A stretch of DNA of 64,000 bases. It comes from Acidobacteriota bacterium. GTDB taxonomy: Bacteria; Acidobacteriota; Terriglobia; Acidiferrales; UBA7541. The notes beneath the pieces were generated by a model that was not told the DNA's origin, ran no database searches, and saw only the letters and a list, made by a program, of their open reading frames with translations. Location: NCBI GenBank assembly GCA_003166795.1, contig PMUS01000014.1:1-64000 (forward strand), written 5' to 3'. Each line of letters starts with the position of its first letter. The stretch's first letter is position 1. A program made the translations under genes and the position numbers. Positions 9,384 through 17,562 of the stretch are shown piece by piece.

Positions 9384-9695
9384 TTACTGCACGAATCCAA
9401 CTTTAGGTTCCGCGTCCGGAGCGGGTGCCTCCGGCAGCTTCCCGAATTGAGCCTCGTAACGGGACACGTTCTCCTCCAAGGCGCGCAGCAGCCGCTTTGC
9501 GTGCCTGGGATTCAAAATCAAGCTCGCGACCAGCTTCCCCTGCGCCACGGTAGGAAACATATAGACAAAGTTGAGCGTGAATTCCTCGGCGTTGTGATGG
9601 ACGACGACGAGATTTGAATACTGGCCGAGCAGTTCCTTCTCGTCGGCCTTGATCTGAGCTTGCTGCTGCTGTTGTTGCTTTGGCGCTTCGGCCAT
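9384..9695 (-). CDS. DUF3467 protein
   Basis: A 103-residue protein with the DUF3467 pattern: SNLVVVHHNAEEFTLNF, then a segment with LILNPRHAKRLLRALEENV. Function is unknown; the fold is small alpha/beta. The N-terminus holds a poly-Gln stretch of six residues and the C-terminus is Pro/Ala/Glu-rich. ATG 9695 has GGAGGAGAAGG just upstream, which rules out a longer upstream reading. It lies convergent to the PilZ gene. Confidence 0.85.
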   Translation of the reverse strand: MAEAPKQQQQQQAQIKADEKELLGQYSNLVVVHHNAEEFTLNFVYMFPTVAQGKLVASLILNPRHAKRLLRALEENVSRYEAQFGKLPEAPAPDAEPKVGFVQ

Positions 9696-9870
9696 TGCCT
9701 TCTCCTCCCATTGCGATCCGCTGGAATAACGTTCCCCGGCGCGTTCCTTCTCACTATAGCAGAGCCGAGATTCGGTTCTGGATGGTTTTTCCGCAGCCCC
9801 CGCGCGCGCCACGATTGACGATCGCGCATGTTAAGCGTAGTTTATACATGAAGTTCAACCTAGTTAACCT

Positions 9871-11304
9871 ATGGCCAGCGTCAAAAAAGATTCGGAGGCA
9901 TCGTCATTCGGGTCCGCCCGGCCGACTACTGAGATTGCCTCCGCGTCCCCCGTCGCTCGCGACCTGATCGGCCTGCTGACTCATGAAGACCTGGATCGCG
10001 CCCGGGACCGCTGGCGAGTCACCCGGGCCCGGTGGAAGGGTCGGGGAGCGAAGAGATTCGGCGGGCTCCGCGTGCTCTGGCTTCTCGTCGGGCCCGGCGT
10101 CCTGGTCTTTCTCGGCGAGAACGACGCGCCGAGCATGCTTTCTTACTCCGCCACGGGCGCGCGATTCGGCATCGGATTCTTTATTCCGTTCGTCGCGCTC
10201 ACATTTCTGATGGGTCTCGTCGTTCAGGAGATGACTGTTCGCCTGGGCGCGGTCACCCACCGGGGGCATGCTGAACTGATCTTCGACCGGTTCGGAAAGT
10301 TCTGGGGATTTTTCTCGATGGGAGATCTGGTCCTCGGAAATTTTCTGACGCTCATCACGGAATTCATCGGCATTCGCGCCGGTCTGGGATTTTTCGGCAT
10401 TCGTCCCGTGATTGCGGTGGGCATCGGGTTATTAGTCGTGGTCGCCGCGATGACGACCGGCCGGTATTGGACGTGGGAGCGCATCACGCTGGGACTGGCC
10501 ATCTTCAATGGTCTCTTTATTCCCGCCGCCATTCTGGCGCATCCGGACTGGTCCGCCGTAGGACACGCCATGCTGACCTGGACGCCTCTGCCGACGGGAC
10601 ACGCATCCGAAATCCTACTGCTGATTCTTGCGGACATCGGCGCGACCGTTACGCCCTGGATGATTTTTTTCCAGCAGAGCGCGGTCGTGGACAAGGGGAT
10701 GCAACCGCGCGACATCAGGGCCGGGCGCTTTGATACCCTGCTCGGCGCGCTATTGGCCACCGTGTTCGCGATCGCCGCCCTTCTCGCCACGGTTCCGCTG
10801 TTCCATCACGGCATCGACGCGTCTCAGTTCGAGGGAGCTCAATTCGCCGAAGCGCTGGAGCCCTGGATCGGTCATGTTGGCGCGGCGCTTTTCGCGCTCG
10901 GCATTTTCGAGGCCGGAATCGTGGCCGCCATCGCAATTTCCACTTCTTCGGCCTACGCGTTCGGCGAGGTCCTGCAGACCGGGCACAGTCTAAATCGGCC
11001 TGTTCGCGACGCATGGCCGTTCTATTCGACTCTGCTCGGCTCGGCCTGCGCCGCTGCGGGACTCGTGCTCATTCCCCACGCCCCGCTCGAATTTGTGGTG
11101 CTGACGGTGAATGTGATCGCCGTACTTGCCATGCCTCCCGCGCTCGCTTTTCTGATACTTCTGGTGAACGATCGCGACGTCATGGGCGAACATGTGAACG
11201 GTTTCTGGGAAAACGCTGCCGGCATAGCCGTCACCGTGCTGTTGGTGTGCGTCGGAATTGGATTCGGACTCGCTACTGTTTTCCCGAGTTTGCTGGGACG
11301 CTAG
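9871..11304 (+). CDS. Nramp-family-like divalent metal transporter with altered metal-site motifs
   Basis: A 477-residue integral membrane protein with about 11 helices and a roughly 65-residue cytoplasmic N-terminus. GPGVLVFLGENDAPS at helix 1 aligns with the Nramp signature GPG-DPGN, but DPGN is replaced by ENDAPS (residues 83-88). The helix 6 MPH element is replaced by TPWMIFFQQS (about 261-270). The family is proton-coupled Mn/Fe import; distant branches move other ions such as Mg or none known. The metal-binding Asp, Asn and Met are not at their usual places, so the substrate should not be assumed to be manganese. Confidence 0.82.
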   Translation: MASVKKDSEASSFGSARPTTEIASASPVARDLIGLLTHEDLDRARDRWRVTRARWKGRGAKRFGGLRVLWLLVGPGVLVFLGENDAPSMLSYSATGARFGIGFFIPFVALTFLMGLVVQEMTVRLGAVTHRGHAELIFDRFGKFWGFFSMGDLVLGNFLTLITEFIGIRAGLGFFGIRPVIAVGIGLLVVVAAMTTGRYWTWERITLGLAIFNGLFIPAAILAHPDWSAVGHAMLTWTPLPTGHASEILLLILADIGATVTPWMIFFQQSAVVDKGMQPRDIRAGRFDTLLGALLATVFAIAALLATVPLFHHGIDASQFEGAQFAEALEPWIGHVGAALFALGIFEAGIVAAIAISTSSAYAFGEVLQTGHSLNRPVRDAWPFYSTLLGSACAAAGLVLIPHAPLEFVVLTVNVIAVLAMPPALAFLILLVNDRDVMGEHVNGFWENAAGIAVTVLLVCVGIGFGLATVFPSLLGR

Positions 11305-11361
11305 CTTTGCACTGGAATCGAAAGAGTTCTCTCGAATTTCGATCGCAACCGACCGAGGGTT

Positions 11362-11646
11362 ATGCGTATGAAACCAAACGATAGCGAAAGCAAGTTTGCC
11401 GGGAATCCACGACGTGCTGATTCCGTCCCGGAAATCGCGGCGAAGCCGGATCTAGAGGATCCGCGGGTGGTGCTATCGCTGCTGGAAACCGACCAGGTGG
11501 TCGCCGCCAAGCAAAAAACGCGTTTCGGCCGCCGAAATCTCTCGGTTGGAGTGCAGGTGTTGCTCTGGGGATTGCGTATCTATGTCGTGGCCATGCTGGT
11601 GCTGGTCGTGGTTTCGGTGATTCGCGCAATCCATCCGATGCACTGA
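11362..11646 (+). CDS. small single-pass membrane protein, unknown
   Basis: A 94-residue protein I do not recognise. Residues 1-60 are hydrophilic; one strongly hydrophobic helix spans about 63-89 and only five residues follow, so it is tail-anchored with a cytoplasmic N-terminus. It begins 57 bases after the Nramp-like gene and may be co-transcribed with it. Either ATG 11362 or ATG 11368 could be used. Confidence 0.55.
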   Translation: MRMKPNDSESKFAGNPRRADSVPEIAAKPDLEDPRVVLSLLETDQVVAAKQKTRFGRRNLSVGVQVLLWGLRIYVVAMLVLVVVSVIRAIHPMH

Positions 11647-11797
11647 GCAACTGCTTGAATGGACGCACCGGCTGCGCCGGGCGCCGATGCCATGATCTTT
11701 CTCGGGAACTTCGCTGTGAAATCCTAACTGGCTGTGGGAAAATTTCGGCCGGAGCGGAATGTCGCTCGCGTAACATCGGAGCGTAGCGGAATAACTC

Positions 11798-12322
11798 GTG
11801 CAGCCCGGCCAACCCAAAAGAAAACTTCGACCCTTGGGAATATTAGCCCTGATTGTAATTCTGGCGGCGGGTGTGCTGACGGCGATCAACGCCTCCAGAA
11901 ATTGGCGCGCGACGGCCGCAGCCAAGCGGCTAAAAAACCCGGTTCCTCCGACCGCCGGCGCCATCGCCGCCGGGAAGCAGGCCTACGGCGAGCACTGCCG
12001 GAGTTGCCACGGAGAGAAAGGCGACGGCAGGGGCGAGAAAGCCGGCGAGCTTTCCGTCGCGCCCGGTGACTTTACCGACGGGCAGGCGATGCGCCGGCGC
12101 ACCGACGGCGAGCTTTTCTGGCAAATTACCCGCGGGCGGCTCCCGATGCCCGCCTTTGAAGACAAGCTGAGCGACGAAAAGCGCTGGCAGCTGGTTGACT
12201 ACATCCGCACCTTCGCGGACAAATCGTCCGCTGCCACCCCGGCAGCTCCGCTTACTTCACTTTTGCAAGCGCCTCGGAGACTTCCTTCATGTCCGGCACC
12301 GTCGGGATGTCGTAGTTTTTGA
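11798..12322 (+). CDS. membrane-anchored cytochrome c
   Basis: A 174-residue protein starting at GTG. An N-terminal hydrophobic helix (about 12-31) acts as signal anchor, followed by a class I cytochrome c fold with CRSCHGEKGDGRG for heme attachment and LPMPAFEDKLSDEKRWQLVDYIRTF supplying the distal Met. Such proteins carry electrons in the periplasm. The last 24 codons read through the 3' end of the convergent peroxiredoxin gene (71-bp overlap), and that tail (after about residue 150) has no cytochrome character. Confidence 0.85.
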   Translation: MQPGQPKRKLRPLGILALIVILAAGVLTAINASRNWRATAAAKRLKNPVPPTAGAIAAGKQAYGEHCRSCHGEKGDGRGEKAGELSVAPGDFTDGQAMRRRTDGELFWQITRGRLPMPAFEDKLSDEKRWQLVDYIRTFADKSSAATPAAPLTSLLQAPRRLPSCPAPSGCRSF

Positions 12323-12713
12323 ACCAGGCAATCTTGCCGGCCCGGTCAACGATCGCGATTGCGCGTCCGGTGATTCCCTTGTCCGCGAGATAAACGCCGA
12401 ATTTATCCGCGACAGCTCCGCGGGGTTGAAAGTCCGCGAGCAGCGAATAGTGGATCCCCATTTTCTCCGCGAAGGCCTTGTGCGACCACACGCTATCCAC
12501 GCTGAGACCCAGCACGGTGGCATCCAATTGCTCGAAGCGCTTCATGTCGTTCACGAGGCAGACGTGCTCGTTGGTGCACACCGGGCTCCAATCGAGCGGA
12601 TAAAACACGATCACCACATTTTTTTTGCCCTGGAAATCCGAGAGCTTCACGTCCTTCTGATTCTGATCCTTCAACGTAAAATCCGGAGCCGCAGCTCCCA
12701 CGGAAATTGCCAT
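12252..12713 (-). CDS. peroxiredoxin (AhpC/TSA, BCP-like)
   Basis: A 153-residue thioredoxin-fold peroxidase. The peroxidatic Cys46 lies in PLDWSPVC, where the usual Thr of P-x3-T-x2-C is Ser; a second Cys52 five residues on is a possible resolving cysteine, one residue further than in classical BCP. KITGRAIAIVD-like strand and PDMKEVSEAL terminus fit the family. It reduces peroxides using thioredoxin-type reductants. ATG 12713 is preceded by AGGAGG with a six-base gap; the in-frame ATG at 12719 abuts that site and is therefore rejected. Confidence 0.88.
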   Translation of the reverse strand: MAISVGAAAPDFTLKDQNQKDVKLSDFQGKKNVVIVFYPLDWSPVCTNEHVCLVNDMKRFEQLDATVLGLSVDSVWSHKAFAEKMGIHYSLLADFQPRGAVADKFGVYLADKGITGRAIAIVDRAGKIAWFKNYDIPTVPDMKEVSEALAKVK

Positions 12714-12845
12714 GCCCATCCTCCTGGTTCGCTCGCGCGAATGATTTTCGGAACGCTCGACCGGTTGGCTTCGAGCACTCATGATAGCCGAACCCGGCGT
12801 GACCCACAAATGCCGCGCAAAAGTGCACGCGGGGATTCGCCCGGA

Positions 12846-12884
12846 CAAACAAAAAGGCCTTGCCGGTTCGCGCCGGCAAGGCCT
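12846..12884 (-). terminator. Rho-independent terminator of the ompH-end transcript
   Basis: A perfect 12-bp stem (AGGCCTTGCCGG with CCGGCAAGGCCT) around a six-base loop, followed on the minus strand by TTTTTGTTTG. It lies 36 bases past the ompH stop and marks the 3' end of the long minus-strand block. Confidence 0.88.
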
Positions 12885-12919
12885 GCAGAAAATTCACAAT
12901 CGAAGACGGATCGTCGCTG

Positions 12920-13540
12920 CTACGGTTTCGGAGCCGGGGCGGCGGGAGCGGGCCGCGGAGCAGCGGCCTTGGGAGCCGTTGTTCCCGAAGTCTTCACCGG
13001 ATAACTCTGATCGTAGAGACGAATGATATCCTGGGTGACATCAATCTGGTTCGCGGCGAAAATCACCGGAGTCTGCTGCGAGGAGTCATCCAGGACGACC
13101 GCGTATCCATTGTCCTTCGAATATTTATTCAAGACGTCCACGAGCTTCCGCCCGATGCGGTTCACGACGTCTTGCTGGGCATCGTTCGTGTCATCCTGAA
13201 ATTCCTGTTGCTTCCGCTGAAACGCGCGGGTCAACTGATCGCCTTCGCGCGTGAGCCGGGCCTTCTCCTCATCGCTCAAGGTTGACTGGCCCGTCTGCAG
13301 CCTGTTCCGAAGGTCCTCGATCTGCTTTTGCAGGTTCTGAAGCTCCGTGGTCCGAGGAGCGAATTGCGACTGCAGTTCGGCCGCCGCCTGCTTGCCTTCC
13401 GCCGTGCTGGCGATGGCCGCCTGAATATTGATGACTCCTACTTTCGCCGACGCCTGCGCGCCAGCGTTGCCGGCCTGCGCCCACACCGCGGGCGTCATTA
13501 AGAGGGCTGCCAGAATCGGGACTACCGCTCGAATCTTCAT
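12920..13540 (-). CDS. ompH: OmpH/Skp-family periplasmic chaperone
   Basis: A 206-residue protein: signal peptide (MKIRAVVPILAALLMTPAVWAQ), then VGVINIQAAI, a long coiled coil (about 50-140, rich in Gln, Glu and Lys) and the returning strand YAVVLDDSSQQTPVIFAANQIDVTQDII that closes the Skp body. A Pro/Ala-rich tail follows. Skp holds unfolded outer-membrane proteins on the way to BamA, encoded upstream on the same strand. ATG 13540 has AGGAG with a five-base spacer; an in-frame GTG two codons earlier overlaps that site. Confidence 0.9.
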   Translation of the reverse strand: MKIRAVVPILAALLMTPAVWAQAGNAGAQASAKVGVINIQAAIASTAEGKQAAAELQSQFAPRTTELQNLQKQIEDLRNRLQTGQSTLSDEEKARLTREGDQLTRAFQRKQQEFQDDTNDAQQDVVNRIGRKLVDVLNKYSKDNGYAVVLDDSSQQTPVIFAANQIDVTQDIIRLYDQSYPVKTSGTTAPKAAAPRPAPAAPAPKP

Positions 13541-13765
13541 TCTCACTCCTCATTCAAATGTGTTAGAGAATTTTGATAATCGCAAACTGCAAATTATAGC
13601 TACGAATCAAGAGCATGGTCAATTGGATTCGCCTTGCGGCACCCACGGAGTCACTAGCTAAATCCTTCCGCGGTCGTTACGCGAAAAACCTTACCCTGCT
13701 TGCTCCCCAATAGAGTCCGATGCGGTCTCCGCGTGCCCGGTTGGACGCGCTCTGAGCCGGCGGCG

Positions 13766-16700
13766 CTAGTGCGGCAGCGGAACCAACAACACCCGATTAT
13801 TGTCCGGATCCACCAGCACGGCCAGGTTGAGCTTCGGGTCAATCGCCACGGCGTTCGGGCCGAGCACGAACGTTGAAGTCTGCGCCCCTCCCAATCCGAG
13901 GACCGCGCGCACCTGCGGATTCGTGCACGCGGGTGTGGCAATGCTCGGCGGACACGTGTAATCGAGCACCGACATCGTGTGGCTTCCCGCGTTAAGGGTG
14001 ACGAGCGAGCTCGTTTGGAAATTATAGTCAATGGAAGTCGGAGCAATCCCCACGCTGACCGTGGTTGTGGTCAACGTGGCAGGATTCGTGATGTCTATAT
14101 TGTTTAGCAGGCTGTTCACGGTCAGAAACACCTGGTTAACCGGGTCGAACACCACTCCGCTTGGATTCTCGAGATTGCTTACGCGCCCCACGATCGAGTC
14201 CGTGCCCATATCAATGATGTCCAGGCTGCTTGTGGAAGAAGCCGTGGCCACGGCCGCGAAATCCAGCGTGGGGTCCACCGCCACCGCGACCGGGTCCTGA
14301 TCAACCGCGGGGCTGGCCCCAAGCGCTGCGGCGATCTGTGTTCCCGTCGCTGTGGTTGCGCGCGAGACGTCCACAAAGCTCACGCTGCCCGTGCTGAACA
14401 GATTCCCCGAGTTCGTGCTGGTTACCGCTGCAGTCGCCGTATCCTGGTTGAACGCGACGCCGGTCGGATTCAGGCAGCTCTCTCCGCACAAAGGTATTGC
14501 CGGTAATGCCAGAGCTGATGGGGTTGTGGTCACGTCAATTGCGGTTATGTCATTGCTGCCGTTGTTGGCCACCACGGCAATGCCGAGCCGCGGAATGATG
14601 GCTACGCCTTCCGGTGTGGTGCCTACCGGCACCGGCGCGCCTATTACGCCAACGGGCCCGAGCGACTCGGGCGAAAAAGTCGGTGACACCGGAGTGAGAG
14701 AAACTAGCGAAGCGGTGTCGTCCTGGGAGTTCGTGATAATCGCCATATCGCGATCGGTATCCACCGCGACGGCTACTGGGGAATTCCCGACGCTGACGGC
14801 CTGGATGACGTCTAGATCGGTGACATTCGAAACCGAGCCGTCCGCGTTCAGCACGTCAACCAAATAGCGCCGCGCGCCGCTCAGCATGCTGGCGGGAACC
14901 ATGGCCGTCAGCTGGCGGCATGTGGTTGTGCATGAGCTTGCCACCGGGGTCGCCAGCGGAGTCTGATCGAGCCGCACGACGGAACCGGGGGTGAAATTTC
15001 CGCCGGTTATGATCAGTTGCAGCGGCACGGCGGACGTGAACGCGGCAGCCGGCCTCGCCTCCAGAATTTGCGGTGAAGTAAGCGCCGGACCGAGCGAAAG
15101 AATCGAAACCGATCCGCTTCCGCCGTTCACAATGACGGCCTCGTTGCTGATGGGATCCACCGCCACGGCCTCTGGCATGCCTCCCAAACCACTGACTTGC
15201 TTTAAGACCACGCCGTTCTCGAGATCGGCGACCACCGCTGTAGCACCGGTAACCGATCCTTGGATCGCGACGCCGATATCCTCTAGTGGATTCACGGCGG
15301 AAGCGGAATAATTCAGCGTGTCCAAAGCAACTCCGTTGACGGTGAAAATTACGGGAGCGACAGCATCGTTCAGAAGACTAAAAAGGGTCAGCGTCCGCGC
15401 TGTCGGATCGGTCAGCAGCGCCTGGTGGGTTTCCGTGTTAATGCCGACGCCCTGGAGGGTGGAAGAAATTGATACGCTCCCGATCAGTTCCGGCATGCGG
15501 CCCACGTCCCCGGCACTCGGCGCGCGGCCGAGGTCCACCAGAGCGGCCGTTCCAGCGCCGCCGGGCGTGACCATGGCCCAATTCAATCTTGGATCGATCG
15601 AAACATTGGGACTCGGCCCGGTGCCGTAGGGAGTGACCCCGCTAGTGATCGTCGTCACCGGGCAAGGAGGAGTAGCGCACGGCGGAGTCAGGCTCGTATT
15701 CGCATTCGCGAGATCGAGGATCGTGCCCTCGTTGGTGGACTGATTGGCCACGAACGCGCGATGCGTCAACGGATTGACACCGATGGAAAACGGCACCGTG
15801 CCGAGGGGAATGATCCCCGGCGCGTAGCTGGCCAGCGAAAGCGTTTGAGTGACCGCGGGGGTCGCAAGACTCAAATCAATCACGGAAATGCTGTTGCTGC
15901 CGCTATTCACCACGTACGCGAGGTGGTCGGGCAGCAAATCGTCCACGGCCACTCCGGTGGGCGCCGTGCCCACCGCGATCGTGCCAATCACAGTGTTCTT
16001 GGATACTCCCACGAGCGACACAAGCGAGGCGCTGTTGCTACCTGTATTCGCGACGACAGCTATGCCGTCCGCTTCGTCAATCGCCACCGCCGAGGGACTC
16101 ACTGTGCCGAGCGCGATCGTCGGCGTCGGCGAACCCGAGATCGTGGTGGGGTCCGGCGTGACCGCCAAATTCAGTCCGGTAAGCGAGGGCACACCGGCCG
16201 CGGCTGCGTCGCTATTCTGAATGACGAGAGGGTAGAGGCCGGGCGTGCCCAGGCTGGCGTCCTGAATGGAAACGGTCAGTTGCCGGCTGTTTAGAAAAGT
16301 CGTGCAGACCTGCGCGCCCCCGCCGCATCCGATTCCATCGAACGTGGCTGTCGTTTTGTTCGGCACGAAATAGCCGCCGGTTAGACTCACGGTCAGGCTC
16401 GCGCCACCATTGTCTTCCTGCACGCTATCTGGCGACGACGCAATCAATGCAGGACGCACGGGATCGACCTCGAGCGTCAGCGTCCCGGAAGTCAGCGCGC
16501 CACTTTGCGACTCCAAGCTGATCGTAACGCTTCCGGCTACCGCCAATTGAGCGGCCGGGATCGTGGCGCGAAGCAACGTTCCGCCGAGGAACGTCACATT
16601 CGCCGCCGGAATGGCGACGCCGCCCACAACCACCTGTGTTGTTGATAGAAGGCTCGTGCCGGAGATATACACGTCCTGCTGCACGGAGCCCTCCGCGGCC

Positions 16701-17470
16701 ACGGTTGGCTCCAGCGGAGTCGTGGCGCTAAACGTCGGCGGACCGCCGCTCCCGACCGTGACCGACGCCGATTGCTCTTGAGTCGGATCGGCGCCTGATT
16801 GCGCTGTAACCGTCACGGCCCCGACCGAAGTGGTGGGGGCGAAGTATTCTCCCGGATTGCCGCAGGCAGCGCTGGGATTGGGGCAGATGAAACCGACGGT
16901 GGCGTTTCCGCCGGGAATCGAGTTCACCAACCAAACGATCGAGGTGTCGTTGGTGCCAGTGACCGTTGCAGTGAATTGAAAGTCTTCTCCCGGACCAATC
17001 GAAGCGGTGAGCGGAGATATCTGCACGCGAATCCCGGAATCAATCGTGATCGTGAAAGTGGTAAACGCATTGGCTTTGATGCAACTTGTGGCCACGATCA
17101 AGAATGTGGCGGGCTGGGGAACTGTTGCAGGCGCGGTGTACAGACCATTCAGGGTGATCGTCCCGAATCCGGTGATTGGGGTGGTAACGTTCGTGATCGT
17201 GCATCCGGTCGGTCCCTGGCCCGCCGTGCACTGCGTCGGTGGGATGGTGGTTGAAGGAGTCGCGGGTGGCTCGCAAATTTGCCAGAAAACCGTGCTCGTC
17301 GAAGCGCCGGTAACGTTCGCGGCAAATTGCGCCGGATGGTTCACGATGATCGTCAGCGGGGAAAGCCCGGGACCTGAGATCGTGATCCCGACCGCCGTCG
17401 CGTTACCCCCGCAACCTGTCACCGATAATATCGTCAGGAGCATCAGCGCTCCCAGTCCCCACCCTCTCAT
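13766..17470 (-). CDS. giant lipoprotein with IPT/TIG and YVTN-type beta-propeller repeats
   Basis: A 1,234-residue exported protein. The first 20 residues form a lipoprotein signal ending in LSVTGC, so Cys20 should be lipidated. Ig-like segments follow, then IPT/TIG-like stretches (for example VYISGTSLLSTTQVVVGG) and many about 40-45-residue propeller units of the form AVAIDEADGIAVVANTGSNS. Such folds bind proteins or glycans; no catalytic motif is visible. ATG 17470 is preceded by GGAGGG, so the frame extending to 17563 is too long. Its position between bamA and ompH suggests an envelope role, but none is established. Confidence 0.8.
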   Translation of the reverse strand: MRGWGLGALMLLTILSVTGCGGNATAVGITISGPGLSPLTIIVNHPAQFAANVTGASTSTVFWQICEPPATPSTTIPPTQCTAGQGPTGCTITNVTTPITGFGTITLNGLYTAPATVPQPATFLIVATSCIKANAFTTFTITIDSGIRVQISPLTASIGPGEDFQFTATVTGTNDTSIVWLVNSIPGGNATVGFICPNPSAACGNPGEYFAPTTSVGAVTVTAQSGADPTQEQSASVTVGSGGPPTFSATTPLEPTVAAEGSVQQDVYISGTSLLSTTQVVVGGVAIPAANVTFLGGTLLRATIPAAQLAVAGSVTISLESQSGALTSGTLTLEVDPVRPALIASSPDSVQEDNGGASLTVSLTGGYFVPNKTTATFDGIGCGGGAQVCTTFLNSRQLTVSIQDASLGTPGLYPLVIQNSDAAAAGVPSLTGLNLAVTPDPTTISGSPTPTIALGTVSPSAVAIDEADGIAVVANTGSNSASLVSLVGVSKNTVIGTIAVGTAPTGVAVDDLLPDHLAYVVNSGSNSISVIDLSLATPAVTQTLSLASYAPGIIPLGTVPFSIGVNPLTHRAFVANQSTNEGTILDLANANTSLTPPCATPPCPVTTITSGVTPYGTGPSPNVSIDPRLNWAMVTPGGAGTAALVDLGRAPSAGDVGRMPELIGSVSISSTLQGVGINTETHQALLTDPTARTLTLFSLLNDAVAPVIFTVNGVALDTLNYSASAVNPLEDIGVAIQGSVTGATAVVADLENGVVLKQVSGLGGMPEAVAVDPISNEAVIVNGGSGSVSILSLGPALTSPQILEARPAAAFTSAVPLQLIITGGNFTPGSVVRLDQTPLATPVASSCTTTCRQLTAMVPASMLSGARRYLVDVLNADGSVSNVTDLDVIQAVSVGNSPVAVAVDTDRDMAIITNSQDDTASLVSLTPVSPTFSPESLGPVGVIGAPVPVGTTPEGVAIIPRLGIAVVANNGSNDITAIDVTTTPSALALPAIPLCGESCLNPTGVAFNQDTATAAVTSTNSGNLFSTGSVSFVDVSRATTATGTQIAAALGASPAVDQDPVAVAVDPTLDFAAVATASSTSSLDIIDMGTDSIVGRVSNLENPSGVVFDPVNQVFLTVNSLLNNIDITNPATLTTTTVSVGIAPTSIDYNFQTSSLVTLNAGSHTMSVLDYTCPPSIATPACTNPQVRAVLGLGGAQTSTFVLGPNAVAIDPKLNLAVLVDPDNNRVLLVPLPH

Positions 17471-17562
17471 GTGCTTCCCTCCGGCCATCTCCGCTCGATT
17501 CCCCACGCCCGCCGCGCAGCAAACGCTTCCGCGCGGTTTCCTTCGGATTTCCTGCCGATTCA

